Positions 11,564-23,635 of a stretch of 64,000 bases of DNA are shown here, piece after piece. The translations under genes and the position numbers were made by a program. Numbering within the stretch: the stretch's first letter is position 1; the number at the start of each line of letters is the position of its first letter. Origin of the DNA: Schistocerca nitens. Taxonomy: Eukaryota; Arthropoda; Insecta; Orthoptera; Acrididae. The stretch spans positions 302,474,150 through 302,538,149 of the forward strand of contig NC_064619.1 of NCBI RefSeq assembly GCF_023898315.1, given 5' to 3'. The notes below the pieces were generated by a model. The model was not told where the DNA came from and ran no database searches. It was given only the letters and a program-made list of their open reading frames with translations.

Positions 11564-11727
11564 AAAATAACTACCGTTTAAACATTACACTTTCCGTTCA
11601 AAATGTGTGGGCTGAAACTGCGTAGCTTGTGTCGTTATGAGGCAACAAATTAACTGAAGGAATGATCTTGGCTCACGCCATAAATAATCACTTCCTTACA
11701 TTTACCAACTGGACAGAGATTCACTAC
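11564..11727. repeat. unnamed dispersed repeat, copy 2
   Basis: Blocks CTACCGTTTAAACATT, GGGCTGAAACTGCGTAGC, CAAATTAACTGAAGGAATGA and ACATTTACCAACTGGACAGA align in order with 10150-10323 and 46278-46463. Confidence 0.6.
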
Positions 11728-12826
11728 AGCGTGTTCTATCCTAATTTTCAATCGAGATGTATACCCTTATATTGTTTTCAGAAAAAAGCAAAGAAGTATC
11801 AAATATACGACAGATATTAATGCCATGTTGTAATATGTGGATGCTGTACTTAACGCTTTTCTAACAGGGGGTGTTTATTCGCTTCTGAAGTGATCCAAAC
11901 TCTTTCCTCTAGCTGGATCCCACCATCATGGCTCATACTTTTATCGTCCCCAAGCCAATGAAACTGTCATAAATGCTTGTACAACTACATGAATGAGTTC
12001 ATAAAGACCATGAAGCACTGCAGATAACCGTTCTACATAACTGGCACGTAATAAAAATCCAATGCTTCAGGACAGAGTTTTGTTTCGGGAACAAAATGTA
12101 GTGAAGCCCTAGTAGTAATTAAGTTTTCATGTTAATTGTATAAGAGACTGGGTGAATACGTATGACTGTTTTGGATCTTGTCAGTAGAACCGCTTTTCAG
12201 GTACTTGATACTGTTTTACAGTGCGAGTATCCCAACGAACTGAGTAATTAGTGTGTTACAGTCCACCCTAGATTGTCAGAACTGGGTAAAAAAGCGCTAT
12301 GAAAATCCGTATGAAGTTTGTAAGGAGGCGGTATTTTATCTCCTTACATGTTCAGTTAACGTAATTAATTTAGGCGATAAAATTAACATATTTATATCGT
12401 TTCGGATCGAAAGATAGGTCGGTTATCACTTTATTAATCGTACTGATTGATACAGGGCAGCTTCACAGTAACAACTGTAGTACTACACGCTTTACAAAAG
12501 TAATTTTTGCGCTAGGTAGGATAGTGAGAGAAGCTGAGAAAGCGATGGAATTCGGGGCTGAAGTGGACGTTTTCTGCTCAGTTGCCAAAGGGCAGAATTT
12601 TTACAGCCTACCACGAAGCCATCCTGCGAGCGACCCAGTGAGCACCGCCTCCCTATGTCAGGATTGTGGGCGAAAAAAGGCAGTAAAGAGGCATCTAACA
12701 TGAATCGACTGCAGTTCTTTTTCTTTTGTCGCCAGACAGATGCTCGGGAGTCAACGGTTAAGGATTCTTCCCATACTGAACGCGCAACACTTTCCCGCCG
12801 CTGTTTCCAAGAGCCCCTGTGACCGG
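11728..12826. other. unassigned
   Basis: No gene or element recognised. A 69-codon minus-strand frame at 12492-12701 has no identifiable features. Confidence 0.35.
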
Positions 12827-13113
12827 GTCAAGTGTCTGCTCTTGGCAAGCGTGCAAGCTGATTGTCTTGACTCGTGAGCGGACTTTTTACTTGAGTAATT
12901 TCAAATGTAGGTGTTTGCGGACGTACCCAGACATCTTCTGTGAATTTACACATCTGTGAATCCGCATATCATACATCAAAGATTTCAGAGATCGACGCTG
13001 CAGACGTGTTCTCCAGTCAACTACTATCATGGCTTGACTAGGGAACTGTAACGAGAACTGCATTCCTGCTGTGAAAATGGGGGACGCGATTTTTGGGTAG
13101 AAGGTAGGTGTTA
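12827..13113 (+). repeat. duplicated segment, copy A (decayed)
   Basis: Aligns with 13549-14178. Shared blocks are CAAGTGTCTG, GGCAAGC.TGCAAGCTGATTG, AGATCGACGCTGCAGACGTG and GTGAAAATGGGGGACGCGAT. The TATAAATT present in copy B reads TTCAAATG here. The short frame after the conserved ATG (13077) stops at its eighth codon. Confidence 0.75.
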
Positions 13114-13572
13114 AACTTGGTCTAACCATGCTGAACTCTTCTTTAAATTTTTTGATAGGCTTCTTGAACATTTTTATATGAACTGCTCGGAGTTAGCGAG
13201 CAGATTCATATCTAGAAACAGTGGGAGGAAATCATGTTGTAACAAAGGCCGTCATTAGCAGAGTCGAGGGTCCACATTAGTCAACCGAGGTCTGCTAATA
13301 TCGAGGCAGAAGGTGTCAAGGATTCCCTGGTGGGTGTCCAACTGACACACGTAGTTGGAGAGCGTATTATTTATTTGAGACATTGCTGACAAAGTGCCCA
13401 GTGTTCATGTCAAACTTAGTCTAAGAAAGTGACGATTGTGCCACTTGAATCTGAATTACTTTGTTTCTCTGCAAGCAGAGGGACAAATCTGTGCTTCCCC
13501 GTGGAGCCTTAGGCATTCTGAAGGATTCAACTATAATCGCGTACTTGGATCAAGTGTCTGGTCCTGGCAAGC

Positions 13573-13782
13573 TGCGCGAGGTAGCCGCTCGGTCTAAGGG
13601 CGCCTTGCACAGTTCTAGCGACTCCCCCCGTCGGAGGTTCGAGTCCTCCCTTGGACATGGGTGTTTGTGTTGTTCTTAGCATATGTTAGTAGAAGTTAGA
13701 TTAAGTAGTGTGTAAGCCTAGGGACCGATCACCTTAGCACTTTGGTCCCATAGGAACTTACGACAAATTTCTAAAAAATTTT
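13573..13782 (+). mobile_element. tRNA-derived SINE, family 2
   Basis: Head with GCGAGGTAGCCGC (A-box region) and B box GGTTCGAGTCC, then the family-2 body ending near GGTCCCATAGGAACTTA. The flanking CCTGGCAAGC (13563-13572 and 13783-13792) is a perfect target-site duplication. It entered duplicated copy B after the duplication, since copy A lacks it. Confidence 0.92.
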
Positions 13783-14142
13783 CCTGGCAAGCATGCAAGC
13801 TGATTGACTTGACTCGTGAACGGACTTTGTACTTGAGTAACTATAAATTTAGGAGTTTTCAGACCCAACCACACGTCCCTGTGAGGTTAAATTCACGTCT
13901 GCGCATCTGCGCATCATACTTCACAGCCTTCCACAGATCGACGCTGCAGACGTGCTGTCCGCTCGACTATTTATGGTAACATATGCGCTACGACTTTAGA
14001 ATTACGGAACAGTAACGATAAACGAATTCAGTTCCGCTAGATCGTTCTCTCAGCTCTTTGTTGTCAGCGCCAGTAAGGGTGGAAGTTTTTACTAACAAAT
14101 AGGCTAGACAGTATGAACTACTTACATGTTCCTGTCGTGAAA

Positions 14143-14169
14143 ATGGGGGACGCGATTTTTGCGGAGAAG
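14143..14169 (+). other. candidate first coding exon (9 codons) with splice donor
   Basis: ATG at 14143 opens MGDAIFAEK and is followed directly by GTAGGTGT, a good 5' splice-site match in phase 0. A TATAAATT lies about 300 bases upstream. The ATG and its context GTGAAAATGGGGGACG are kept in the decayed duplicate at 13077, where the frame closes early. I do not recognise the protein. This is a weak inference from spacing and conservation only. Confidence 0.2.
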
Positions 14170-14189
14170 GTAGGTGTTGTGCCAATCTA

Positions 14190-14389
14190 AAAAATGGTTC
14201 AAATGGCTCTGAGCACTATGGGACTCAACATCTTAGGTCATAAGTCCCCTAGAAGTTAGAACTACTTAAACCTAACTAACCTAAGGACATCACACACACC
14301 CATGCCCGAGGCAGGATTCGAACCTGCGACCGTAGCAGTCCTGCGGTTCCGGACTGCAGCGCCAGAACCGCTAGACCACCGCGGCCGGC
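14190..14389 (-). mobile_element. tRNA-derived SINE, family 1
   Basis: Complete reverse copy from AAAATGGTTCAAATGGCTC to CCGCGGCCGGC. Flanked by GTGCCAATCT on both sides (target-site duplication). Confidence 0.92.
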
Positions 14390-15033
14390 AAAAGTGTGCC
14401 AATCTGAAACTTCGTCTGACAATTAGGATTAATTGAATCTTAAAACTTGCACATTCTATTTTGCAATTTCTTTGAGTTTTGTAATAAATATCTTGATAGC
14501 ATCCGACCATTCTTATTTAACTAGGTTTAGTCTTTACTCTACTGATCCTGAATAGGTTATTTAAGAACATTGATCAGTTAGGATCAGTCAAAATAATTTT
14601 TGTGTAACGTCTGACGTGGTCACCCAATAGCAGGGCTAGTCAGATTGCAACACCAACGTAGCAAAATCAGAACCCACTGTGTTACATAATGTCGACCCTG
14701 CCAGAATTTTTCAGAAATAATAATCTTCTGATCAAGTTTAGGTATAAGTCTATCAACTCAGTTTTGTTGTATGCGGTTAATAGACAGCAAAGTGCTCAGT
14801 AGTACGAAAAACTAAATGTATGTAACTGTTACTAGTTTTGCTCAATTTAGCAATAAACTCAAAACTTCATACAGTAAAATAAGTAATAGACATGCACTTA
14901 CCGCACAATAATCAGTACTTCGTTTCAGAATTTCTTTTGTGAGTTATGACCTCACTTTATTTTTTTTCTTAATCGCTGTTTTGTCGTTGTGTTGTTGCTG
15001 CATAACAGTGTTATGATAGAACTTCGGCTAGTG
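14390..15033. other. unassigned, AT-rich
   Basis: No gene or repeat recognised. Confidence 0.4.
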
Positions 15034-15755
15034 TTAGGGTAGTCCTGTAACGAGAACCAATAGACACAGATGATTCTTGAACCAAGTGTTGACTATGATT
15101 AAGTTGTGCTCTGTGCAAAATTCTACCAGGCGGCTTCCTCTTTCATTTCTTAGCCCCAATCCATATTCACCTACTACGTTTCCTTCTCTCCCTTTTCCTA
15201 CTACGGAATTCCAGACACCCATGACTATTAAATTTTCGTCACCCTTCACTATCTGAATAATTTCTTTTATTTCATCATACATTTCTTCAATTTCTTCGTC
15301 ATCTGCAGAGCTAATTGGCATATAAACCTGTACTACTGTAGTAGGCGTGGGCTTCGTATCTATCTTGGCCACAATAATGCGTTCACTATGCTGTTTTTAG
15401 TAGCTTACCCGCATTCCTATTCATTATTAAAGCTACTCCTGCATTACCCCTATTTGATTTTGTGTTTATAACCTTGTAGTCACCTGACCAGAAGTCTTGT
15501 TCCTCCTGCCACCGAACTTCACTAATTCCCACTATATCTAACTTTAACCTATCCATTTCCCTTTTTAAATTTTCTAACCTACCTGCCCTATTAAGTGATC
15601 TGACATTCCACGCTCCGATCCGTAGAACGCCAGTTTTGTTTCTCTTGATAACGACATCCTCTTGAGTAATCCCCGCCCGAAGATCCGAATGGTGGACTAT
15701 TTTACCTCCGGAATATTTTACCCAAAAGGACGCCATCACCATTTAACCATACAGT
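15034..15755 (-). mobile_element. RTE-like LINE fragment B: 5' part only
   Basis: The minus strand encodes the beginning of the element. The leader MVMASFWVKYSGGKIV is followed by the endonuclease start IGAWNVRSLNRAGRLENLKR and by DIVGISEVRWQEEQ, typical of APE-type endonucleases. After a frame break come TTVVQVYMP and LIVMGVWNSVVGKGREGNVV, where GDWN would be the family motif (Asp is Val here). The reverse-transcriptase half is absent: homology ceases near 15050-15070. Most LINE copies lose the 5' end, so a 3' loss implies a later deletion or rearrangement. Confidence 0.85.
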
Positions 15756-16729
15756 AAAGCTGTAGAGTTTGTAAATATTCGAATAGAGTAGAATGTGAGA
15801 AAAAAGTGACTTGCAACATCACAAAGAAAGAAGAAAAGGAAAGTTTAGTGTCAAAGTAATTGCTCAACCATACTTTTTCAAGATGACGTTGAGATGAGCA
15901 AAGTGTTCGTTGGTAGCAAAACGTACGTATATGAGAAGGAAGCAGAAATGTCATGTAGAAGAACCACAAACACAACCCGAAAATTAGCAAGTAGTCATGT
16001 TTTCGTTATTATGATAATCAAGTTCGTAGCCTACATTGCCAACAATATGTTTGGTGGATTAACTGTGGCAATGTATGAAAAATTAGGCATTCGGTAGGAT
16101 GAATCACTTGTTGAAGAGAAAGATCTGTAATAAACCTTCGATGAGAGAAAGTCTTCAAAGAGAGGCGTCAGGACGCATTGTGTGCCTGAAAATTTTGTGT
16201 TTGCAACAGATAAAAATGTTTGTCCAACTTAATGGTTTATGCGTTAGATGTTCCCTGGCGAAGTCAGCGCGACTTGTTTATTTTTCTGGTTCGTTTTCCC
16301 TGTCAGACCGACACAGAAGACCAGTATATTTAGATGAAGGACGGCTCAGCGCAGGTATGAGTGGTATATATTGTGTTGTTCGTAGAGGGGCTCGAGGCAA
16401 TATGCGAAAGTGGAGGTTATTCAAGCAACGCAGAACGATCGTCAAATGGGGCAGAGGAGTGTTTATCGAAGTTGCAGACTGAAAACGTCTACTGTGCAGA
16501 GAAATTCACGTAGGGCTTTGTCGTAGTTGTCTTATAATGAAAAAGGTGTACTTTACCACTAATGATCTGTTTGTTACAACAGCAAATACCGTCAAACGTA
16601 CAAACGTAGAATATAAAAAAGTTGAGCCGTGGTCCGGCTCGCCGTGGTGCCATTGACAGGTTGGCGTCGTGTATTGGGATTGTCACCTCTCGTTTTCTTA
16701 GTCTGTTCACTGGCGCCACTACGTTGGTC
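15756..16729. other. unassigned
   Basis: Contains a 127-codon plus frame (16099-16482) with no domain that I can name and ordinary composition. No transposon signature. Confidence 0.35.
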
Positions 16730-17626
16730 GCTTTGTCCATCCGTGAGTGGCAGCAGCGGTGTTTATCGATAGCGAGTACTGGGGTACTATGTTTGCAGTG
16801 ACCTCTGGTATTTCCGTGTCGTCGTGTGTCGGAGTAAGGGGGGCGGAAGTGCAGTGAGGTCCCTCAGCGCCAGTACTCGCCGAGGGAGCTGGCGATATTT
16901 GCGCTGCCCGATGGAAGGATGTGGTCGCGGGAGTGCACGACCACGTCGAGGTCCGGATTCAGCGAGTTTAAGTTGAATGGAGTAGTGCAACTTCCACTTG
17001 TGAGTGTGTCCGTCAGTCGAAGTGACCTCATGCCATCAAGCTGTCAGTTGGGGGTTTTATACTCCGACGTTTTCCTAGTCTGACTTGATTGGCAACGACC
17101 GATGGTTGGTCGTTCGGTTGGTCGTCTCAGTGGACGACGTGTATCTGGTCTTTCGACCGTTTCTGTGTTTTTAGCGTTCATGTATACGTGCACTTCGTCT
17201 TGTTGCTGTACAGTGACTGTTTTAGCATTGTTTGAGTTGTTTGTCGAATTGTCTTTTGCGGTTCCATGTGTATCTAGTCAGATTTTCAATAGGCAGTTTG
17301 GTCTTAACCCTGTCTGCGTACTAGGATTTGGAGGAGCCAACTTATGTAATTAAATGCTTGTCATCTGACGATGCTAACTGTTATTCTATCGTGGTATTGG
17401 TTATCGCATCTTAGGTGGACTTAGCGAGTGTGTTGGTCGGCGTTTAAGCTGTTCCTAGTTTGAGTTCCCATCCTGTTAAGTGAGTGTAACACTGGGCTGC
17501 CTGTCTCACCGCTTACGCAGCTGTAGGGACTTTTCTCAGGTCGATCCTTGGAGCACTGTATGTGGATCACTCCCCTTTTTTATTTGGTCTGATTGTGTCA
17601 ATTGTTTAAATCATTCCTATTGCTTG
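16730..17626. repeat. unclassified GC-richer dispersed repeat
   Basis: The stretch has a composition distinct from its AT-rich surroundings, with blocks such as GGATGTGGTCGCGGGAGTG and CAGCGAGTTTAAGTTGAATG. I believe these recur in locust repeats, but this is from memory only. It runs into the CCTTCAGCCG modules. No transposase or reverse-transcriptase motif is visible. It could be a non-coding end of a retroelement. Confidence 0.35.
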
Positions 17627-17996
17627 TGGCCTTCAGCCGACAAATAATTGAATTCTTCTTAATAAGGCCTTCAGCCGTCAGTGTAGCTTGTGTTACAGTC
17701 AATTTTATAAATGATTGTTTTAAAAATTATTTTGGTATTTTCAACGTGTAGTTGTCTTTCTCACTTGTAATTCAGCCCTTCAGCCGCTAATTGTTCTGAA
17801 GTATTACTTGTGGCCTTCAGCTGACAAATAATTTTGAATTCTTTCTTAATAAGGCCTTCAGCCGTTAGTGTAGCTTGTGTTACAGTCAATTTTTAAAAAA
17901 GATTTTTTAAATTTTTTTGGGTATTTTTATCGTGTAATTGTCATCCCCATTTGTGATTCAGGCCTTCAGCCGTTAATTCTTCTGAAGTATTGGTTG
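17627..17996 (+). repeat. two tandem modules (about 185 bp) with CCTTCAGCCG
   Basis: Copy 1 (17627-17809) and copy 2 (17810-17996) share GTGGCCTTCAGC.GACAAATAATT, then AATAAGGCCTTCAGCCGT, then TGTAGCTTGTGTTACAGTCA, and end with CAGCCG.TAATT.TTCTGAAGTAT. Each module carries three CTTCAGC motifs. A third partial module is at 19709-19830. Confidence 0.8.
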
Positions 17997-19708
17997 TGGT
18001 CTTGCAACGTTACTTTCGCGTTCTCGTCAATGCGGTACCAGAATGTTTAAGTTCTACCACCGTAAAGACGGAAGACTCGCGATTTGGAATGTCAGAACAG
18101 TGTAGTAAGTAGCAGCAGGAACACCTCCACAAAATTACGCAGCACTAACACTCCAAACTATCGACTCTCGGAGAGAGATTTTAACCCTGTTCAACCCAAT
18201 GGTAAAGTATCGAACTATTTTTCTCCGAATCATACAGTTTGGGGGTAAAGCAGTGAGAATAATTACTTTTGGAAACCTTTTATCAGACAAAGTCTGTTAT
18301 AACAATAAACTGTTTCGCTGAATAAAACGGCCGCCAGCCCAAATCGGGCACAGTGTCTACCCAAAAAGATGAAGTCAATTTTCGACACTGAATAAATAAC
18401 TATTTCCATTTACTACGGTCACTTGGCAATAAGTACTATTAATCCCACTTTCTGTTACTTATGGAATTTATCACTATACTTCAGTAATTATTTAAAGAAG
18501 AGACACATATGTTTCAACAAGGATACAAACAAATGTTAAACTTATAGCTATCATTAATATGACCAAAACTATTATTTAACACGACTAAATTTCATTTCTT
18601 TAGGACTGTTATTTGCTAACGTTTTACTAACACCAATATTTGTCTGGCTTTCTTTGACATGGAGAAGCAACACGAAGAATTACCGTTAAGATTGTTACAG
18701 TTAAACAATTATTTTACTTTACTTTCAGAAATACTATTGAAACTTATCCTCATGGTAACGCAAAGCGATGGCCCTTAAACTGATACGTGGAAACTTTAGT
18801 ATTTAATAATGATTTTCAGAATTTACTACCAAAACAGTACTCTTACCAGTAATTTACTATTATTCAAGCTTCAATAAACATCAGGATCCTCGGAATAAAT
18901 TCGTTTACGTAAGGACCCTACTGAGGTACATGACATAGGAAAATCACGGTTAAACACAAAGGTACATTTAACACTTATATTCCACTGATTGAAGATGGGT
19001 GGTTCACACTGTGATACATTTCTAAATAAAGTACTTTGCCTGTTACTGATGTCGAAGGTGGCGTGAGGTGGCGCTGCGTAGTAACATTGCACAGGTACGG
19101 CTCTCGATGTACATAGCTCTGTCTTCCTCTTGGTGGCGACAATACAACTGCATATTTCTGAGCTATTAATTTATTGCCGTACTGCGCCAATCATGTAGAA
19201 CACGTCCGAGGCCAGAACCCAGTCTTCCAGGTAAATTCGGGGCCTCTAGTGCTTGAACAACGTAATGTGTGTTCACCACTTGCAGTGCAGCTACCGACTG
19301 TATGAGCCACTTGCGCGCCAATTCTCACTCGCGCTCCCCACCACCTTTTCCATTCCACGACAGAACGGAGTTCCTTTCTACCTATGATCCCTACACCTTT
19401 TAAATTTACACTTCTGCTTACAAAAACCCTAAGTATGGACCATCTACAATTGCATGACAGCGTATACATACAAAATTGACATAATTAATTACAGTTGTAC
19501 TTGAAATATTACATAATTATTCACAAAATATGTTTTAATACATTTATTCCACCAACGTCAAAGAGGTTATTTTAATTAGATAAACTACACTTAACAAAAG
19601 CTTACTCTCGTTATAGTATTTTCTTAATTTTTCAAGATTATTATGGAACAAAAAATTTTTTTAAAATATACAGATTAATGGCAGTATTATATTTACAATA
19701 GCATTATA
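17997..19708. other. unassigned
   Basis: No coding motif or known repeat seen. It separates the paired modules at 17.6-18.0 kb from the third module at 19.7 kb, so it may be an insertion or the interior of one decayed element. Short minus frames at 18871-19469 have no domain. Confidence 0.35.
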
Positions 19709-19830
19709 GTCTTCAGCCAACAAATAATTTTGAATTCTCTCTTAATAAGGCCTTCAGCCGTCAGTGTAGCTTGTGTTGCAGTTAATTTTTTAAAATGATA
19801 GTTTTTTTTAATATTTCCTTAAATACAGTG
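19709..19830 (+). repeat. third, partial CCTTCAGCCG module
   Basis: CAACAAATAATTTTGAATTC, AATAAGGCCTTCAGCCGTCA and GTGTAGCTTGTGTTGCAGT match the modules at 17627-17996. Confidence 0.75.
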
Positions 19831-20072
19831 TTTGTGTTTACTTGCAACCAACGGTAACTCATTAGGCCCCGTCCACACCTTTTCCTGCTTTCCCTAAGTC
19901 TCACGTTTCAAACGTTACAGAGGAAAAAGAACTGATAATGGGAAACAGATGATGGTGACAGACAATTGGGGACATTGAGTGCAGAAATGTCCTCTAAATG
20001 AGCACGGGACGTCAATAAGAGAGAGTTAGATAATGAATCTCAGTAATTTCAACTAACTGTAGCTGTGTTTAG

Positions 20073-20775
20073 TAGAAAGCATACTCTACTAAACTAGTAA
20101 AACACAAACTAACTATTCACTTGGATATTTACTAACTGAATACTAAAAACACTAATCCACATTAACATTAACCTGTGTGAAGGTCTGTTCCAAATTTTTA
20201 GCGAAAGATTTTTGAGAATAATGACTGAAATGTTTAGTAATATTAACTTTCTTTACTTTTTGTTATTGGAAAGGATTTTTAATTGAAGCTGATAAACCAT
20301 AAACGATATTTAGTGTCAAAATTTTTTACTGCAAAGGATTTTTGATTCAGGCTGATACAATAGAAATTATATTTAAATTATTTCTCTTTTCTGCAACGAA
20401 TTTCATTTTTTCTATCAAAACTAGAAAGCATACTCTACTAAACTAGTAAAACACAAACTAACTATTCACTTGGGTATTTACTAACTGAATACTAAAAACA
20501 CTAATCCACATTAACATTAACCTGTGTGAAGGTCTGTTCCAAATTTGTAGCGAAAAATTTTTGAGAATAATGACTGAAATGTTTAGTAATATTAACTTTC
20601 TTTGCTTTTTGTTATTGGAAAGGATTTTTAATTGAAGCTGATAAACCATAAACCATATTTAGTGTCAAAATTTTTTACTGCAAAGGATTTTTGATTCAGG
20701 CTGATAAAATAGAAATTACATTTAAATTATTTCTCTTTTCTGCAACGAATTTCATTTTTTTTAATCAAAACTAGA
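20073..20775. repeat. recent 349-bp tandem duplication
   Basis: Two adjacent copies (starts at 20073 and 20422, both TAGAAAGCATACTC) differ at only a handful of positions across AT-rich DNA. The few differences make it a recent duplication. No coding content. Confidence 0.9.
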
Positions 20776-21055
20776 ATTTATTTTTCGTTTGTAAATGTCA
20801 CTTACGTAAATGTAAAGTAGATGTTGTAACATTTCTCATAAACTGCAGATTAAGACGTAATATTCACTTACGGACACTTCGTGCAGACAGGGCACAGCAG
20901 AGCATCGACGATCTGGGGAGAGGCAACGGCGTGGCCTCATTGCTTGCCGTCCCTAACAGGAATCAGGGGTAGCAGCTGGGCCCAGGCTCAGATGAAAGCA
21001 GAACTGGGGGAGCACTCCAGACATTAGTCGAGCCCATGCCACGTCGTGTTGCGGC
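20776..21055. other. unassigned
   Basis: No feature recognised; GC content rises after 20880. Confidence 0.3.
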
Positions 21056-21258
21056 AAAAAAAATGGTTCAAATGGCTCTGAGCACTATGGGACTCAACAT
21101 CTTAGGTCATAAGTCCCCTAGAACTTAGAACTACTTAAACCTAACTAACCTAAGGACATCACACACACCCATGCCCGAGGCAGGATTCGAACATGCGACC
21201 GTAGCAGTCCTGCGGTTCCCGACTGCAGCGCCAGAACCGCTAGACCACCGCGGCCGGC
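21056..21258 (-). mobile_element. tRNA-derived SINE, family 1
   Basis: Reverse copy with A-run at the left and head CCGCGGCCGGC at the right. TGTTGCGGCA flanks both ends (target-site duplication). Confidence 0.92.
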
Positions 21259-22629
21259 GGTGTTGCGGCACTTGGCTCTTCAGTGTATTCGCCGTGTTTA
21301 AAATCGTTAGTACGCTGACCAGTGTCTAGTTCCTAAGTAAGGTTTTACTGTAACAATCAAGTGACTCTCACTAATACCTGTGTGAGGGTGTGAAAAGAGA
21401 GGGGATACTCCCTACAGTTAGCTAAGGTAAATTTAGTATCGTGGATAGCCCCACCTGAGAATAAACGAGTTAGTAACCGACGGCAATAGTACGAGTAGAA
21501 TTCAGTATTAATGGCTATTGCCTTCTGCTTGACCGTACTTAGTACTAAGTTACGGATCAACTAATGCATGCTGTAACCACCGAATCATGAGAGGTTGCCA
21601 GAAGAAAAAGAGACATCATCTAAGGCTGAATATCAGCAGTAAACCGGTTTCGTCAGTCCATTAAAAGGTCATACACATTGAGAAACCACTGATTTCGCGC
21701 TCAGTAATTGCGAATTGTAAAAAGGCGACGCAGTCGTGTACCATCTGTAAGTAAACAGCCCCAAAGGGCATATATAGAGGCCTTCAAACTTAGAGTAAGG
21801 CGGAGTTCCAGACCGAGGAGTGCTCCAGACAGAGAAAGGACAGAAGACTCGGATGAACAGCAGCTTACAGCGGACACTGTGTGAATGAGCTTCATACTCA
21901 ATTAAGCTTGTACACTAGATTTGCAAAAGCTTACCTGTATGTGCCTCTAGAGCAGGATTATTAGTTTCCATTGTACATTTGCCTACGTATATCTATCAGT
22001 CCGTCACTTTCACTGTGGTTAGTACTAGTACTTAGGGGTTCGATTAGAACAATAGACTCTGGCACTTTCATGATTCAGGGTCTATAGTACCATACGTTAC
22101 CGTCTATACCATTAGCTTAATAAGGTTATAGGCCGGTGTGGCTATTGGTTCTGGTTACTGACAGGAGACTCTATTAAGCCTCATTCATGTTTTACACTTA
22201 CTGAAGCTATAAACTAGTGTTTGTACTATTCTACACGTTCATTGCAAACATGCCAAGAAGTAATGAAAAGCGGACCGGTAAGCCACATTAACTGCTTAGC
22301 CTAGCATCATGTCGTTCTCTACTGTCTCCAACCATAGAGACCTGAAAAATATCAGCTTGATCCAGTCGCCGTTTCACTGATGAACGCAGCTGCTTGTGTA
22401 CCAAGAAACGGATGACTTCAAATCCTGCGTCAGCTCTGATCGGAGCGTGAGCTTGTAAGTAAGAATGTTGTGACCCACGTCAGGTTACGACAGCGCCTTA
22501 CAATATGCACTAGTTGTGTTGTAGCGTAGCAGATGATTGCAGTGGTAAATTTAATAACTGGACATGGTAGAGTCCTTGTGTTGGAGCTAAACAACCTTGT
22601 TAATGATGGTTTTGATCAGTAGTTATTTG
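21259..22629. other. unassigned
   Basis: No gene or repeat recognised. Short minus frames at 21357-21560 and 21701-21901 have no identifiable domain. Confidence 0.35.
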
Positions 22630-22829
22630 GGCCGGCCGGTGTGGCCGTGCGGTCTAGGCGCTTCAGTCTGGAACCGCGTGACCGCTCCGGTCGCAGGTTC
22701 GAATCCTGCCTCGGGCATGGATGTGTGTGATGTCCTTAGGTTAGTTAGGTTTAAGTAGTTCTAAGTTCTAGGGGAATAATGACCACAGATGTTACGTCAC
22801 ATAGTGCTCAGAGCCATTTTAACCATTTT
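22630..22829 (+). mobile_element. tRNA-derived SINE, family 1
   Basis: Complete plus copy; the flanks repeat AGTAGTTATTTG, a 12-bp target-site duplication. Confidence 0.92.
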
Positions 22830-23635
22830 GAAGTAGTTATTTGTGTTTGGTGATTATCCGTTTGTGCCGCCTTATGTGATGTGTTTGGACGTCGGGCCGC
22901 TCGTGTCGATCAGCAAATTCTGAGAAATTGCAAATTTGTTGGTGTGTCTTAAGACGCCGTCCAACACAAATTTGAATTATGTTATTGAAGGCAGTCGTTT
23001 GAGTGCTTTAACGAAAAGTGCTTGTTTTGCACGCTATTGAAAATACTAATTAATGATCGATATCGTTGCTATTCATGCATGCTGTCTTGTTTTATATTTC
23101 CATTGAATGTTTGAAACATTTTCACCTGTGAAATGTGCAGCGTTGAATGTGTAAATTAGGAAAGGTCATGTTGTTTATACAGTTCTCTGATTCACACACA
23201 CCCTACTAAGAACCACGTTTTTGTGATAACCAGAGCGCCATGTTAAATCGTGGTAACTTCAGTGTAATTATTGTCTTTGAATAAAAGAGTCATTTCTGGT
23301 CGTCTCATTGCGTATTTATTTGTTACTTTCTGTAGCAGTTCTTCCTATGGATCATCTAAGTTTCGTCGAGCTATGTTACTTGGCATAGAAACATAATGCG
23401 AAAGTAACTTTCATCCTTAATCTTGCATACATGTTTATTATAGGGATACAACTTTTTTAATTTCGTTGTGGAGAGATTTTCCTCGCCATATGAACTTTAA
23501 TTTTTGAAAATCATGAAGACATTTTTTATCTCAGATGAGCATGTGAGAGTAATTTTTATTTCCCTAAATATCCTTTATCTTGCTTCTTCAGTATACTTTC
23601 CTGCTCTCCCTTTTGAACTATTTGCAACAATTTTC
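22830..23635. other. unassigned, AT-rich
   Basis: Nothing recognised. Confidence 0.4.

Larger units (their letters stand above)
13549..14178 (+). repeat. duplicated segment, copy B, split by a SINE
   Basis: Second copy of the 12827-13113 segment, about 720 bp downstream. It is interrupted by a family-2 SINE at 13573-13782 and holds about 120 bases (around 14000-14120) that copy A lacks. It keeps a TATAAATT motif (13842-13849) and, near its end, an ATG-led short frame followed by a splice-donor-like GTAGGT. Confidence 0.75.

Noticed and set aside
16099-16482. 127-codon plus frame as a gene
   Set aside because: No domain, signal or splice context, and its composition is compatible with chance in this base composition.
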